DNA from: Methanobacteriota archaeon | GTDB lineage: Archaea > Thermoplasmatota > Poseidoniia > Poseidoniales > SP79 | Reading direction: 5' to 3' | DNA: 15,090 nucleotides | Assembly: GCA_002715545.1 (NCBI GenBank) | Contig: PAZI01000015.1 | Location: forward strand, 1-15,090 | Shown: positions 6,352 to 13,890 of the stretch, piece after piece | Position numbering within the stretch: the stretch's first letter is position 1 | How the letters are laid out: the number at the start of each line of letters is the position of its first letter | Made by a program: the position numbers and the translations under genes | Notes under the pieces: generated by a model | Databases searched by the model: none | What the model was told of the DNA's origin: nothing | The model's input: the letters and a program-made list of their open reading frames with translations, nothing else

Positions 6352-9300
6352 GTGCGCGGAACGTTGGCGGTCGCCATTCTAATGTCATCACTCCTCCTCG
6401 CTGTCGGGAGTGTCCAAGCAGCACCTAGCTCGACTACCACTCCTTGGGCTGCCACGTTTGGTGGGGGAGGAGGGGACATCATTCCATTTGACAGCACAGT
6501 TGGGCCAAATGGAGACATCTGGATCGTAGGAATCTTTGAGGGTTCAGTCACTGTTGGGACAACGACACTCCAATCTGCAGGTGAAACGGATGTATTCGTG
6601 GCCCGCATCGACAATAAAGGAAATTGGAAATGGGCACTTTCGGGAGGAGGTAGTAGTGAAGAACGAGTCGGTGGAGTCACTGTTGATAGCAGTGGAAATG
6701 CCTACATCGCGGGATATTTTGCGGATTTCGTATACAGGCAAGCACCTGTAGCATCAACATTTGGTTCATCGACCATATACTCGCACTCCGGTTACATCGC
6801 TGACGGTTTTGTTGCAAAGATCAGTTCATCTGGTTCTTGGACCTGGGCGGTCAATTCACCATATGATAATTCATGGAACTCAAATGGCGGGGCTGGACTA
6901 CTTCTTGACATTGTTATGCTCTCGTCGAGTGAATTGAAAGTTGCTGGTACGTATGCAGGTGATATGACAGATGGATCTACCACAATCTCCTCTGCGACCG
7001 ATAGTCAAGGTTACGTCACTCTTGATGGATTTCTTGGTAGCATCAGCACCTCTGGTGCATGGTCGAACATACATGGGTCAGGAGGGGCAGGATTCGATCA
7101 ATTCCTTGCCTTGAACACTGCTGGATCATCGATGGTCACAAGCTTCTCACACGATGCTTCTGTGACTGTTTTCGGAAGAACACATTCTTGGTCGGGAGGA
7201 ACCGATACAGTCATCGCTAAATTCAACCCATCAACCTATTCAGCTTCGTGGTCTACATCATTGAGTGGTAGTGTCGATGATTATGTCGAAGGAGTGATGG
7301 TGGATTCATCAGGAGATGTATGGAGTATCGGATACTCAAACAGTTCAACCATTCTTTCCTCCTCAAAGCGGGCAACCACCTCTGGTGGAACTGACATCCT
7401 TCTAGCGAAAATGGATGGGAGTAGTGGCGCACCTGATTGGTTGTCAGCCATTGGAGGATCGGGTGATGATGTGGGATATGACTTCCTTCAACTCTCAAAC
7501 GGAGAAGTACTGGTCAGCGGCGCTCTTGGAGGGTCAGCTAGTCTGATTGTTTCTGGTTCCTCAGTCACAACTCCCGCATACGGAGGAGATGATGCACTTC
7601 TGGCCAAGATTACGAACAGCGGAACGATTTCAATGGCTCACGTATCTGGAGGAAGTGGTGATGAGTTAGGCCTCTCACTGGCTATGGATTCAAGCACAGG
7701 GGATATCTTCGCAATTGGTATGCTTGGTCCAAATGGTACAAGTCCAACTGTGATTCATGAACATAGTACCAACCCTGCCGGCGCCCTTGATGGATATGTA
7801 GCTCAACTACACTTCCTGAATGATCGCGACGATGATGGTTTCGACGACCATATCGACGCATGTCCAGACACTGCCGGGACCGCAAACAAGGGCACAAAGA
7901 TAGGATGTCTTGACGGAGATGGAGATGGGTGGGCAGATATCGAGGATGATTATCCAACAGATATCACTCAGTGGATGGATACAGATGGTGATGGATACGG
8001 AGATGAACCAGATGGAACCAACCCGGATGGATGTCCTATGGACCACGGCACTTCAACACGTGATCGATTAGGATGCCCTGATTTCGATCAAGATGGCTCC
8101 TCAGATCCTGACGACGACTGGACTGCAATGCATGGGGCTGATGCATTTCCGTCAGAGAGTACACAGTGGGCCGACACTGACGGTGATGGATTCGGAGATA
8201 ATTGGGCTGACTCCTCATGGACGAATGAGCGCATGGCTCAGAATCCTATCATCGGCGAGTGGGTGGAAAATGCAAAACTAGTCGATGCATGTCCTCTTGA
8301 TCCTGGCGAAGCAGGAGAGGATAGGAATGGATGTACGGATACCGATGGAGATGGGTGGTCTGATGAGAACGATGCATTCCCTCTAGAAGATTCACAGTGG
8401 GCAGATACGGATGGGGATGGCTATGGTGACAACAGATCTGAGGATGCATTCATGCCAGATGCAATGCCAGAGGAAGCAACCCAGTGGAGTGATAGGGATG
8501 GAGATGGGTGGGGAGATAATAGTGAACCTGGAGCAAAGAGAGTAGATATATTCCCAGATGATTCAACACAATGGGCTGATTCCGATGGGGATGGTTATGG
8601 TGACAGCAATCTTCCTGGTTCAACACAACCAGATGCTTGTCCTAACGTCAAAGGCACCTCAACCGTCGATAGGTTCGGATGCCCCGATACAGACGACGAT
8701 GGTTACTCCAACCCCAGTAGTACGTGGGAGGAAAAGGATGGAGCTGATGCATTTCCTTCTGAGAAGACACAGTGGAACGATACAGATGGTGATGGGTTAG
8801 GTGATAACTACGAGCCAGGAACTGAACGAATCTCAACTTGGCCAGGAGAGGCCATCCAAGGTGCTGTAGATAGTGACCCATGGCCTCTTGATTCAGATAA
8901 TGACGGCTACAGTGACGTCAAATTCAGTTCACTAGTGAATGGGCCATACGATGATTGCCCTGAGTTGCATGGAACAAGTCGAGAGCGTCTACATGGATGT
9001 CCAGATACCGATGGAGATGGCTGGTCCAACGATCATGATGAATTCGAGGATGAGCCAACTCAGTGGCTTGACAAGGACAACGACGGTTTTGGCAATAACC
9101 AGTCCGAAGGAGCATATCGTCCAGATGCTTGTCCCAACGTCAAGGGCACTTCTACAATTGACCAATATGGGTGCCCAGATTCTGATGGTGATGGGATATC
9201 TGACGTCAATGATCCTGAACCCTTCGTCAAGAATGAAAATATCGACTTGAATGATCAATCTGATGATGAGGTTTCAGAAGATACCACTCCTAATTCAAAA

Positions 9301-9615
9301 TTGGATGATTCGGCTAGTGGGGAAAAACAAGTTGTGACTGGAACGGGTAGTTTCGCTTCAGGAAACTCACCTTCATCTGAAGGAAATGGTGGGTTACTGC
9401 TCATTGTCGTCCCGCTAGCTTTTATCACACTCGTTGTCTTTATCGTTCTCTTAGTGATCATCCTTCGTGATTCTGAAACAAATTATTTCGAAGAAGAAGG
9501 AGAGATTTTCCAATCAGAAGATGGAACGGAATGGATGGAACATCCACCTGGAAGTGGACAGATGTGGTTCCGTCGACAGGGCGAGAGTGAATGGTCCGAG
9601 TATCCGAGATCATGA
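6352..9615 (+). CDS. Giant surface protein: SBBP beta-propeller, TSP3 calcium-binding stalk, transmembrane helix and WW-like tail
   Basis: This 1087-residue type I membrane protein starts with a signal peptide (about 1-23, MRGTLAVAILMSSLLLAVGS then VQA|AP). Residues about 30-485 hold six or more SBBP beta-propeller repeats, each with a D-x-hydrophobic-(V/L)AK strand, a GGSGDD-type turn and an (M/V)DSSG(D/N) strand. Residues about 490-955 are thrombospondin type 3 repeats (DxDGDGxxD, with CP pairs) that should form a rigid calcium-loaded stalk. After an acidic linker comes one transmembrane helix (about 1013-1040) and a 47-residue cytosolic tail with W1061, W1072, W1081 and P1085. The likely role is adhesion, or recognition or processing of polymers or cells at the surface; no catalytic domain is visible. 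The start is GTG directly after a TAG at 6349-6351 that closes the frame, with a weak GGGGG upstream. The tail ends 2 bases from a convergent gene. Confidence 0.9.
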   Translation: MRGTLAVAILMSSLLLAVGSVQAAPSSTTTPWAATFGGGGGDIIPFDSTVGPNGDIWIVGIFEGSVTVGTTTLQSAGETDVFVARIDNKGNWKWALSGGGSSEERVGGVTVDSSGNAYIAGYFADFVYRQAPVASTFGSSTIYSHSGYIADGFVAKISSSGSWTWAVNSPYDNSWNSNGGAGLLLDIVMLSSSELKVAGTYAGDMTDGSTTISSATDSQGYVTLDGFLGSISTSGAWSNIHGSGGAGFDQFLALNTAGSSMVTSFSHDASVTVFGRTHSWSGGTDTVIAKFNPSTYSASWSTSLSGSVDDYVEGVMVDSSGDVWSIGYSNSSTILSSSKRATTSGGTDILLAKMDGSSGAPDWLSAIGGSGDDVGYDFLQLSNGEVLVSGALGGSASLIVSGSSVTTPAYGGDDALLAKITNSGTISMAHVSGGSGDELGLSLAMDSSTGDIFAIGMLGPNGTSPTVIHEHSTNPAGALDGYVAQLHFLNDRDDDGFDDHIDACPDTAGTANKGTKIGCLDGDGDGWADIEDDYPTDITQWMDTDGDGYGDEPDGTNPDGCPMDHGTSTRDRLGCPDFDQDGSSDPDDDWTAMHGADAFPSESTQWADTDGDGFGDNWADSSWTNERMAQNPIIGEWVENAKLVDACPLDPGEAGEDRNGCTDTDGDGWSDENDAFPLEDSQWADTDGDGYGDNRSEDAFMPDAMPEEATQWSDRDGDGWGDNSEPGAKRVDIFPDDSTQWADSDGDGYGDSNLPGSTQPDACPNVKGTSTVDRFGCPDTDDDGYSNPSSTWEEKDGADAFPSEKTQWNDTDGDGLGDNYEPGTERISTWPGEAIQGAVDSDPWPLDSDNDGYSDVKFSSLVNGPYDDCPELHGTSRERLHGCPDTDGDGWSNDHDEFEDEPTQWLDKDNDGFGNNQSEGAYRPDACPNVKGTSTIDQYGCPDSDGDGISDVNDPEPFVKNENIDLNDQSDDEVSEDTTPNSKLDDSASGEKQVVTGTGSFASGNSPSSEGNGGLLLIVVPLAFITLVVFIVLLVIILRDSETNYFEEEGEIFQSEDGTEWMEHPPGSGQMWFRRQGESEWSEYPRS
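7819..9210 (+). repeat. Degenerate DNA repeats coding for TSP3 units
   Basis: The recurring unit encodes QW-x-D-x-DGDG-x-GD. Its Trp codons lie at 7972, 8167, 8398, 8485, 8572, 8773 and 9064. Three of them (8398, 8485, 8572) are spaced exactly 87 bases apart, so part of the array is a tandem 29-residue repeat. Longer unit pairs share the CPNVKGTST segment (near 8638 and 9130). Confidence 0.8.
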
Positions 9616-9617
9616 CA

Positions 9618-11123
9618 CTATTGTTCCATTGTCATTGTCCAACGCATCAGTACGTCTGCAATGTATGGAGGTACATCGTCAGCAAGAAGGCCCAGGCCCT
9701 TGACATCAGCTGCCTCACTACCTGCAGCACGTAGCAACGCGCATGCAAGGCGGGCCGCGGGCCACGCTTTCATTCCTTGAGCAAGAAGACCGGCACAGAG
9801 ACCTGACAATAAATCTCCAGTTCCACCTGTAGACATTCGTGGGTGACCACCTGTTGCTTGGCAACCTCTACCATGGGATCCAAATAGGTGATCTACCGAA
9901 CCAGTTACCACAACCGCCCTACCTTCATTATGAGCTGCTGCATCTAAATCAGGACGAATAACATCTGTAGAAGGGCCGAGCCACTGCAGTGCTTCTTTCT
10001 CATGGGGAGTGATGATTCCTTCTATCGAGGTTGGCCACTGCTGATGGGGCAAGGCAGCAATTCCATCAGCGTCAACTACAACTGGTAGATTCAACTTGCT
10101 CGCCGCGTCAAGAAGAGATTTCACTGCTTCCAAGGTTTCGGGGTGTTGGCCAAGACCTGGACCAATAAGGAGAGATTGGCACCCACGTCCCGAAGATAAA
10201 CGGGCTGTGAGAATCTCAGTCGAAGCAATGGTAAGATGATTCTCATCAGGAATAGATTCAGCAATCAAATGAGGGGGCCAAGAGGCCCGACGGGAAGCAG
10301 CAATAGGCATTGCAACATGAACGAGATCACAACCAGTACGTGCCGCGGCAGCACCAGCTAGCAGTGGTGCTCCATGATAGGGGCCACCTCCAATGATGAG
10401 AACACGTCCGCGATCTCCTTTTCGCGCCAATGGGTCAAGAGGTGGAAGCCGAAGAACGTCCCCTGGACCACAGTCAGTCGTTGAGGGCGGCCAAGGCAAT
10501 GGTGCAATAGTGACTTGGCCAACTTCAGGAACAGGGATTCCATGGGCGTCCCTCATTCCTTCCTTCTCTGCATGGAATGTGATGGTCCTATATGCTGTGA
10601 GCGAGGATGGATGTCCTAGAACCGTCGGGATATCACAAGCAAGAACCTGTGAATACCCTGAATGAGGGGTGATCCATTCAAGGATTTCTGCAATATTGCC
10701 ACGGGGGGGGGTTCCAGGGCCATCACCGCCAACACCTACCAAGGCATCGATAATGAGGAGAGGGTGCGAGCATTCTGGACGTTCAGGCCAGATGTGCATC
10801 TGAACATCATTTTCAATGCAGATGGTTCGTTGTTCATCTGCTGCAGAAGACGATTGCGCATTATGGCTTGCAAGGATGATCACTGAAACTCCTCTTTCAG
10901 CCAACATTGACGCTGCTGCAAATCCATCACCACCATTGTTTCCAGGACCACAAAGAACCAACACATCACCAATATCATTGGAAGAGGAAAGAATACTCCA
11001 TGCTTCTTCAGCAACTGCTCGGCCTGCCGCCTCCATCAAATCACGAACGTTGACACCAGATGCTGTTGCATTAGCATCAAGAACCGCAACCTCAGGCCAG
11101 GCTAGGACCCATTGATGCGACAT
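9618..11123 (-). CDS. nnr: Bifunctional NAD(P)H-hydrate repair enzyme (epimerase plus ADP-dependent dehydratase)
   Basis: This 501-residue protein repairs damaged NAD(P)H: the N-terminal domain epimerises R- and S-NAD(P)HX and the C-terminal domain dehydrates the S form using a nucleoside phosphate. The epimerase (YjeF_N, about 1-225) shows LCGPGNNGGDGFAAA (57-71) and IIDALVG (124-130). In the usual DIPSG motif this protein has DIPTV (164-168). The dehydratase (ribokinase fold, about 230-495) shows GGGPYHGAP (245-253), GPGLG (321-325), VVDADGIAAL (349-358), TPHEKE (372-377) and STGGTGDLLSG with catalytic Asp437. Length fits bacterial and archaeal fusions (about 490-515). The coding strand contains a run of nine C (plus-strand G9 at 10703-10711) in the loop TPPRG. 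No Shine-Dalgarno site precedes the ATG, 38 bases after the phosphomutase gene. It is the last gene of the minus-strand cluster. Confidence 0.95.
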   Translation of the reverse strand: MSHQWVLAWPEVAVLDANATASGVNVRDLMEAAGRAVAEEAWSILSSSNDIGDVLVLCGPGNNGGDGFAAASMLAERGVSVIILASHNAQSSSAADEQRTICIENDVQMHIWPERPECSHPLLIIDALVGVGGDGPGTPPRGNIAEILEWITPHSGYSQVLACDIPTVLGHPSSLTAYRTITFHAEKEGMRDAHGIPVPEVGQVTIAPLPWPPSTTDCGPGDVLRLPPLDPLARKGDRGRVLIIGGGPYHGAPLLAGAAAARTGCDLVHVAMPIAASRRASWPPHLIAESIPDENHLTIASTEILTARLSSGRGCQSLLIGPGLGQHPETLEAVKSLLDAASKLNLPVVVDADGIAALPHQQWPTSIEGIITPHEKEALQWLGPSTDVIRPDLDAAAHNEGRAVVVTGSVDHLFGSHGRGCQATGGHPRMSTGGTGDLLSGLCAGLLAQGMKAWPAARLACALLRAAGSEAADVKGLGLLADDVPPYIADVLMRWTMTMEQ

Positions 11124-11161
11124 TAGAGGGGAAGATGGGACCCCGATGATGACGATTGGGT

Positions 11162-12589
11162 TCAGGACTGAACGTCCTTCACCAATGCTTCAAGATCTAC
11201 GACGCCCTTGAGCCTCTCACTCACTTCTGAAACAATTGATTCCAACGCCTCACGCGTCATCCCTTCAGCACGAACAACAAGAATTGACTCCGTGTTCGAT
11301 GGGCGGCATAGAAACCACCCATGTTCCCATTGGATTCTAACTCCATCTACAGTCACAAGTTGACCACCTGCTTCTTCTAAGGCAAGGGTCACGCCATGCA
11401 TGACTTCTGTGCGTTCACCAATTAACGGAATCTTAATCTCATTACTCGATGGAAAATCTGGAAGTTCAGCCAATCGCGACGATATCGTAGGTCCCCCATC
11501 GAGTGGTGATGGCATCCTAGCCAAGAACTCAACCAAACGTGCTGCACAATAGAGTGCATCATCATGTCCAGGCCATCGATCATTGAAGAAGAAATGACCA
11601 CTCATCTCACCCGCTAGAGGAGATGAAGGTGATTCAAGCAAGGCTTGCTTGAGAAATGAATGCCCTGTACGCATCATAATGGGGACTCCACCACATGCCT
11701 GAATCGTTAATTCTAGGGCCATAGAGCATTTCACATCGTAGATGATTGGAAGACCTGATTCGTCTGATTGTTCAAGGACATCCTGGGCGAAGAGAGCAAG
11801 AAGGCGATCAGGGGTGACAAAATTCCCTTGTTCATCGACAATCCCCAGACGGTCACCATCTCCATCAACACCTATACCTACCTCTGCTCCTACTTCAACC
11901 ACGGTTCTACCCAAATCTACCATGTTCTGTGGACGGGTTGGGTCTGGTGAATGGTTGGGGAAAGTTGGATCCCATGAACAATACAAATCCGTATGATGAA
12001 CACCAAGTGCATCCATCAGCCGCTGCAGAAGCGGACCAGGGACGGCATTTCCTGCGTCAATCACAAGACGGACGGGGCGCTGAGGTCGGCCTGCTGATTG
12101 AATGATTGCTTCAAGCAACATCGGCGCGATGTCAACGTTTGTCGTATGTCCTTTCTCAAGAGAGAATATTGGAGGGTTGTCAATACGGTCTGCTAGATCT
12201 TGTATTTCCCTTCCAGCCATTGCAGCTGTGCCACGACAGAACTTGAAACCGTTGTATTCTGGAGGATTATGTGAGGCAGTCACCATAATCCCACCGTCGA
12301 CCTCAAGAGCATGTGTGGCATGATAGATTGCCCCAGTAGGAACGATTCCTAAGTCAATGACTGCTACTCCCGCATCATTCAAACCATGAATCAAGGATTT
12401 TGTCAGATCCTCGCCTGAAACACGAATATCACGTCCAACAGCCACCGTCGATGGACTGATTTCAGCAGCATAAGCATGACCAATGGCATAGGCAAGAGAT
12501 TCTGTTAACTCTTCACCAACGATTCCCCTCACATCATAGGCCTTGAAGGCGCGCCGAGCCTCAGGATGAAGGACGCCATATGGGGTCAT
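11162..12589 (-). CDS. Phosphomannomutase/phosphoglucomutase (AlgC-like alpha-D-phosphohexomutase)
   Basis: This 475-residue enzyme interconverts hexose 1- and 6-phosphates, feeding nucleotide-sugar synthesis for glycans and glycoproteins. The four-domain family layout is complete. FKAYDVRG (15-22) and the phosphoserine loop TASHNP with Ser106 come first, then the metal loop DGDGDR (242-247). The sugar-specificity loop GEMSGH (327-332) is followed by a segment, FFFNDRWPGHDDALY, close to that of Pseudomonas AlgC. The phosphate-binding loop is RPSNTES (429-435). The YDVKCS...TGHSF region also resembles AlgC, suggesting dual mannose/glucose specificity and perhaps a bacterial origin. The ATG at 12589 gives about 14 residues before FKAYDVRG, a little longer than usual; an overlapping ATG-TAA just upstream is not a gene. 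No Shine-Dalgarno site is seen. It sits 38 bases after the GTPase gene. Confidence 0.94.
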   Translation of the reverse strand: MTPYGVLHPEARRAFKAYDVRGIVGEELTESLAYAIGHAYAAEISPSTVAVGRDIRVSGEDLTKSLIHGLNDAGVAVIDLGIVPTGAIYHATHALEVDGGIMVTASHNPPEYNGFKFCRGTAAMAGREIQDLADRIDNPPIFSLEKGHTTNVDIAPMLLEAIIQSAGRPQRPVRLVIDAGNAVPGPLLQRLMDALGVHHTDLYCSWDPTFPNHSPDPTRPQNMVDLGRTVVEVGAEVGIGVDGDGDRLGIVDEQGNFVTPDRLLALFAQDVLEQSDESGLPIIYDVKCSMALELTIQACGGVPIMMRTGHSFLKQALLESPSSPLAGEMSGHFFFNDRWPGHDDALYCAARLVEFLARMPSPLDGGPTISSRLAELPDFPSSNEIKIPLIGERTEVMHGVTLALEEAGGQLVTVDGVRIQWEHGWFLCRPSNTESILVVRAEGMTREALESIVSEVSERLKGVVDLEALVKDVQS

Positions 12590-12599
12590 TACATGCTGA

Positions 12600-12626
12600 G
12601 AAAGGGAGGACGGCTTGAAAGGGAGG
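12600..12626. repeat. Short direct repeat in the GTPase-phosphomutase spacer
   Basis: GAAAGGGAGG occurs at 12600-12609 and again at 12617-12626, a 17-base period. On the transcribed sense (minus strand) it reads as two pyrimidine-rich CCTCCCTTTC boxes immediately before the phosphomutase start, where a Shine-Dalgarno site would be expected but is absent. Confidence 0.5.
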
Positions 12627-12627
12627 G

Positions 12628-13881
12628 TCAGGTTTTCGCATGTATACGTATGACGTCATTGAATTCAAGTTCATGGTCCGCACCAAGAGTACGACTGGTC
12701 CTTGCATTAGTTGCTCGTATGAAGCCATCTCCAAGATCTGTGTGGACTGAATAGGCCAGGTCTTTAGCGGTTGAACCGACGGGAAGAAGCAAAGCATCAG
12801 GCAGAATTGCTCCCTCAGCATCTGTCCATTTGTTGTCATCACTGACTGGATAACACACGATTCGATTGAGAATGTCGAATACGGCAAGACGTAGTAACTT
12901 ATCCAGCCCTGTTCCTCCAATTCGTGCCAAGCGTTTGTTCAATTCCTCAAGTGCAAGGCGACGTCGCTCGTCCAAGGCAGATTCATTCACAATCACCAGC
13001 CTTCCTGTTTCACTATCCTGTTTTGCTAATCCAGACGTTTCAACGCGTTGGAGAGTAAGATGAGTATCTGCACTCGTTGCTACAACTTTGATCCCTAATT
13101 CTGAAAGATCTGTTTTCAGAGATGCAATACGATCTTGTGCTGCTACATCGGATTTATTTGCGGCAATGAGAATGGGAAACACTTCTTTGCGGATTGTCGA
13201 AGATAGAGTGAGCAAGGTGTGATCATCCCATGTCCAAGGTTCTGTCAAATCAATGTCAGAACTCAGAGAATCCAGAGCAGCATGGACCGACCGACGAGAT
13301 GCACCTAACCCAGATAATCGGTCTAACAACGCCTCCTCAAGGCCTTGGCGACCTCTGCCTTGGGCTCGGCGGGAGGTACGCTTCCATTGATCCCGAATAA
13401 TGCTAAGGATCCAACGATCCAATTCATGCCAAAGAAACTGAATCTCTTCTTCAGGATTGGATTCAGATGGATCATGGCCAGGGACGCCTTCAAGGTCTGT
13501 TGTTCCAGAAACATCAATCACTTGAATGAGAATATCACATCTGGAAAGATCTGAGAGGAATTGATTCCCCCTACCACGGCCTTCCGAAGCTCCAGGGACA
13601 AGGCCGGCTACATCAATCAGTGTGACTGGAACTAAACGTGAATGATTGTGACAACGACCGGTTCTGGGTTGACAAACTGAAGTGTTCATTGAATTTGTTG
13701 AGGGGTTTTGTTCAGCGAGATTCGTGCAAGGACATGGTTCGAGAGAACTGACTAATCCTATACCTACATTCGGATCAATGGTCGTGAATGGATAATCTGC
13801 AATGTCTACAATTGCAGATGTAAGGGCTGCGAACATTGTTGATTTACCAACGTTGGGCTTCCCAACAAGTCCTATCCTCAT
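12628..13881 (-). CDS. Archaeal YchF/OLA1-like translation-associated GTPase
   Basis: This 417-residue Obg-related P-loop protein belongs to the YchF/OLA1 family, which associates with ribosomes. Motifs in order are G1 GKPNVGKS (7-14), the switch region YPFTTIDPNVG (30-40), G3 DVAGLVPGA (90-98), G4 NKSD (242-245), and a C-terminal TGS domain (about 340-416, YPV then LPVGSTAKDLAYSVH). NKSD is the guanine-specific form; bacterial and eukaryotic YchF/OLA1 carry NxxE there and prefer ATP, so GTP is the likely substrate here. An insert between G1 and G3 holds Cys50, 52, 70 and 77, a likely metal site or redox switch that is normal for archaeal members. The helical region 145-215 contains a very basic patch (KRTSRRAQGRGRQG) that may touch rRNA. 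The start is ATG 13881, 9 bases after the upstream gene, with only a weak purine-rich site. Confidence 0.92.
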   Translation of the reverse strand: MRIGLVGKPNVGKSTMFAALTSAIVDIADYPFTTIDPNVGIGLVSSLEPCPCTNLAEQNPSTNSMNTSVCQPRTGRCHNHSRLVPVTLIDVAGLVPGASEGRGRGNQFLSDLSRCDILIQVIDVSGTTDLEGVPGHDPSESNPEEEIQFLWHELDRWILSIIRDQWKRTSRRAQGRGRQGLEEALLDRLSGLGASRRSVHAALDSLSSDIDLTEPWTWDDHTLLTLSSTIRKEVFPILIAANKSDVAAQDRIASLKTDLSELGIKVVATSADTHLTLQRVETSGLAKQDSETGRLVIVNESALDERRRLALEELNKRLARIGGTGLDKLLRLAVFDILNRIVCYPVSDDNKWTDAEGAILPDALLLPVGSTAKDLAYSVHTDLGDGFIRATNARTSRTLGADHELEFNDVIRIHAKT

Positions 13882-13890
13882 CGAACGGCC

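Noticed and set aside
6210..6680. 156-residue minus-strand ORF across the flavoenzyme end and surface-protein start
   Set aside because: It overlaps two well-supported plus-strand genes, has no recognisable domain and looks like a shadow frame.
7819..9210. Regular short repeats that could suggest a CRISPR array or DNA satellite
   Set aside because: The repeats are degenerate, unevenly spaced overall, all in one reading frame, and encode TSP3 calcium-binding units.
12587..12594. Overlapping ATG-TAA-TG before the phosphomutase as a possible upstream micro-ORF
   Set aside because: A start followed at once by a stop is expected by chance, and nothing else supports regulation there.
12561..12920. 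119-residue minus-strand ORF overlapping the end of the GTPase gene and the phosphomutase start
   Set aside because: It lies in another frame of the conserved TGS domain; the composition is not protein-like and it would cover both real genes.
12628..13881. Four-cysteine insert of the GTPase as a novel zinc knuckle
   Set aside because: A CPC...C...C insert between G1 and G3 is, as far as I recall, usual in archaeal YchF-like proteins.
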